Notes under the pieces: generated by a model | Databases searched by the model: none | The model's input: only the letters and a program-made list of their open reading frames with translations | Told to the model about the DNA's origin: nothing | Assembly (NCBI GenBank): GCA_020444415.1 | Contig: JAHLLA010000007.1 | Location: 1-64,000 of the forward strand | Length of the DNA: 64,000 nt | Origin: Bacteroidota bacterium | GTDB lineage: Bacteria; Bacteroidota; Bacteroidia; Bacteroidales; F082 | Direction: 5' to 3' | Shown: positions 62,847-64,000 of the stretch, in pieces | Position numbering within the stretch: the stretch's first letter is position 1 | Layout of the letters: each line of letters opens with the position of its first letter | Made by a program: the position numbers and the translations under genes

Positions 62847-64000
62847 CTAAAAAAGAGATGAATGACATTCGGCACATAAAGTAACCTTCCATTCATTCCC
62901 AATATCAATAGGATGTTTGAACTCCAGCGACCCTTCGCCGGTAGCATATTCCATGTCACCTGGAATGCCCTGTGCTTTAATCAAATGGCATAAATTACAA
63001 TCTCTCGATATGGTGCTACTTCTTTCATTTTGAAACCGCCCGTTGTGGCATCGATAGCAACCATTGTTCTCAAGATGTCCTAAATAATTCGGGTATTCAT
63101 TCCACCTGACTTTCATTCTCGGAAAAATATTCTTGGAATAACCTTCCTTGATAGCGTCTATAGCTGCCTCAATGACCATCTTATTTGTATCATAGAATTC
63201 AGGATAACTGGATTCATAATAGCTGTTAATTTCGTTGTTGATAAAGGCATTTGCACTGTCCGTAGTAGGAAAATCATTGACCAGAATGCCCATTGCAGTC
63301 ATCTTTATTTCAGGGATATCAGGTGAAATCTTACCGGCAGTAATAGCATCATCAACAAAATTTGTCGGCGACCTGTAATTATGAGAGGGACGGTTGTGGC
63401 AATCAAGGCAATCCATTGTTCTGGTTTCCAATGTGTCTAATACACTCTCATCTACCTCATATTCAGGATCTCTGTAAATAGTTTCCTCCCCAGTAGATAA
63501 ATTGGTATATTTCACCCATGCGATTACATCTCTTTTAAAAGTGGCTGGTTTATATTCTATTTTGACGTTCGGATTAATGTGCCAGTGAATACCATCCTGC
63601 AATCCAAGTGCCCTGTGTTGCGGACTAGTTTTCATCAGGAGGCTGATATCCCATTCCGTATTTTCCTCATCAGCTAGATAATGCCTGTGTGTGATATATT
63701 TTCTGTCGTAAAACTTCTCAGGCCAATGGCATTTCTCACAGGTTTCCTGCGCAGGACGGAGGTTATGGATAGGAGTGGGGATAGGTGTTGGGTACGCTTC
63801 GGCCAGCACCGAATAAACCTGGTATAAACCTGATAACTTTGACCGGACATACCATCCGGCACCTGATCCCACGTGACATTCCACACAATTCACCCGTTCA
63901 TGCGCAGAACCCATATAGGCCGTGTACTCAGGCTCCATTACTTTGTGGCAGGTTGTACCGCAAAATTCGTTGGATTCAGTGTAATGAAAAGCCTGATAAC
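62847..64000 (-). CDS. Multiheme cytochrome c, NapC/NirT-like, 5' end outside the window
   Basis: The coding frame continues past the window edge; the ATG at 63938 is internal, because the frame upstream encodes YQAFHYTESNEFCGTTCHKV. Seven heme motifs are visible: CGTTCH (a CX3CH), CVECH, CEKCH, CLDCH, CYRCH, CNLCH and CAECH. The sequence around the first two (VNCVECHVGSGAGWYVRSKLSG) is characteristic of NapC/NirT-type quinol dehydrogenases, where they sit just after the single membrane anchor. It probably takes electrons from menaquinol. The stop at 62847 and the 119 bases to the Smr gene suggest a separate transcript. Confidence 0.9.
   Translation of the reverse strand, partial: YQAFHYTESNEFCGTTCHKVMEPEYTAYMGSAHERVNCVECHVGSGAGWYVRSKLSGLYQVYSVLAEAYPTPIPTPIHNLRPAQETCEKCHWPEKFYDRKYITHRHYLADEENTEWDISLLMKTSPQHRALGLQDGIHWHINPNVKIEYKPATFKRDVIAWVKYTNLSTGEETIYRDPEYEVDESVLDTLETRTMDCLDCHNRPSHNYRSPTNFVDDAITAGKISPDIPEIKMTAMGILVNDFPTTDSANAFINNEINSYYESSYPEFYDTNKMVIEAAIDAIKEGYSKNIFPRMKVRWNEYPNYLGHLENNGCYRCHNGRFQNERSSTISRDCNLCHLIKAQGIPGDMEYATGEGSLEFKHPIDIGNEWKVTLCAECHSSLF

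Noticed and set aside
1-64000. CRISPR arrays or intact insertion sequences
   Set aside because: No regularly spaced short repeats and no transposase ORF with terminal inverted repeats were seen; the repeats found are intragenic or paralogue-related.

Overview
The window comes from a member of the Bacteroidota. The evidence is direct: five proteins end in type IX secretion (T9SS, Por) sorting domains, several promoters read TTG-19/20 bp-TAnnTTTG, there is a TonB-dependent receptor with a carboxypeptidase-like N-terminal domain, and the DNA is AT-rich. The many multiheme cytochromes, system II cytochrome c assembly, 4Fe-4S proteins and selenium genes suggest an anaerobic or facultative sediment or aquatic lineage, but the exact order cannot be read from the sequence.

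Layout. 1-500: the 3' end of tmRNA, a tRNA-Arg(CCG) and a decayed recombinase remnant abutting it. 690-3960: a leucine-rich-repeat protein and an FG-GAP/VCBS T9SS cargo. 4039-9195: a complete selenocysteine operon (tRNA-Sec, selA, selB, yedF, selD). 9278-10522, convergent to it: a gene that reads as one 414-residue protein only if an in-frame UGA is decoded as selenocysteine. The UGA sits at the first position of a thioredoxin CxxC (UPSC), and the protein continues into a PKD domain and a T9SS sorting domain. This is the most important find in the window: a predicted secreted selenoprotein beside its own decoding machinery. 10711-13273: a sugar kinase/phosphotransferase and a GH109-type alpha-N-acetylgalactosaminidase. 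13280-20986: a small lipoprotein, two large T9SS cargos and an amidase. 21044-24053: two tandem paralogous lipoproteins behind a long leader. 24186-29577: a pyruvate-type dehydrogenase operon (E1a, E1b, E2, E3) ending in a lipoate ligase-like gene. 29726-32802: a TonB-dependent receptor preceded by a secreted protein. 32922-34986: lipocalin, DUF1295 protein and membrane-anchored peroxiredoxin. 35047-37552: DUF362 protein and a polyferredoxin fusion. 37658-39860: small membrane proteins and a methyltransferase. 40035-44997: three tandem lipoproteins with one conserved N-terminal module and three unrelated C-terminal modules, headed by a roughly 410-nt structured leader. 45539-47551: a eukaryote-like glycogen branching enzyme. 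47584-53607: an RND/MMPL export operon with an AraC-type membrane regulator upstream. 53754-64000: a respiratory block with a 4-heme cytochrome, a 19-heme cytochrome c/b fusion, two thioredoxin-like proteins, a fused ResB-CcsA cytochrome c synthase, a Smr protein, and a NapC/NirT-like multiheme cytochrome cut by the window edge.

The selenium operon supplies Sec to the neighbouring extracellular redox protein; TlpA/CcsBA-type genes supply reduced apocytochromes and heme attachment for the multiheme cytochromes; the PDH operon contains its own lipoylation enzyme. Functions are assigned from motifs visible in the translated sequences; no database search was run.
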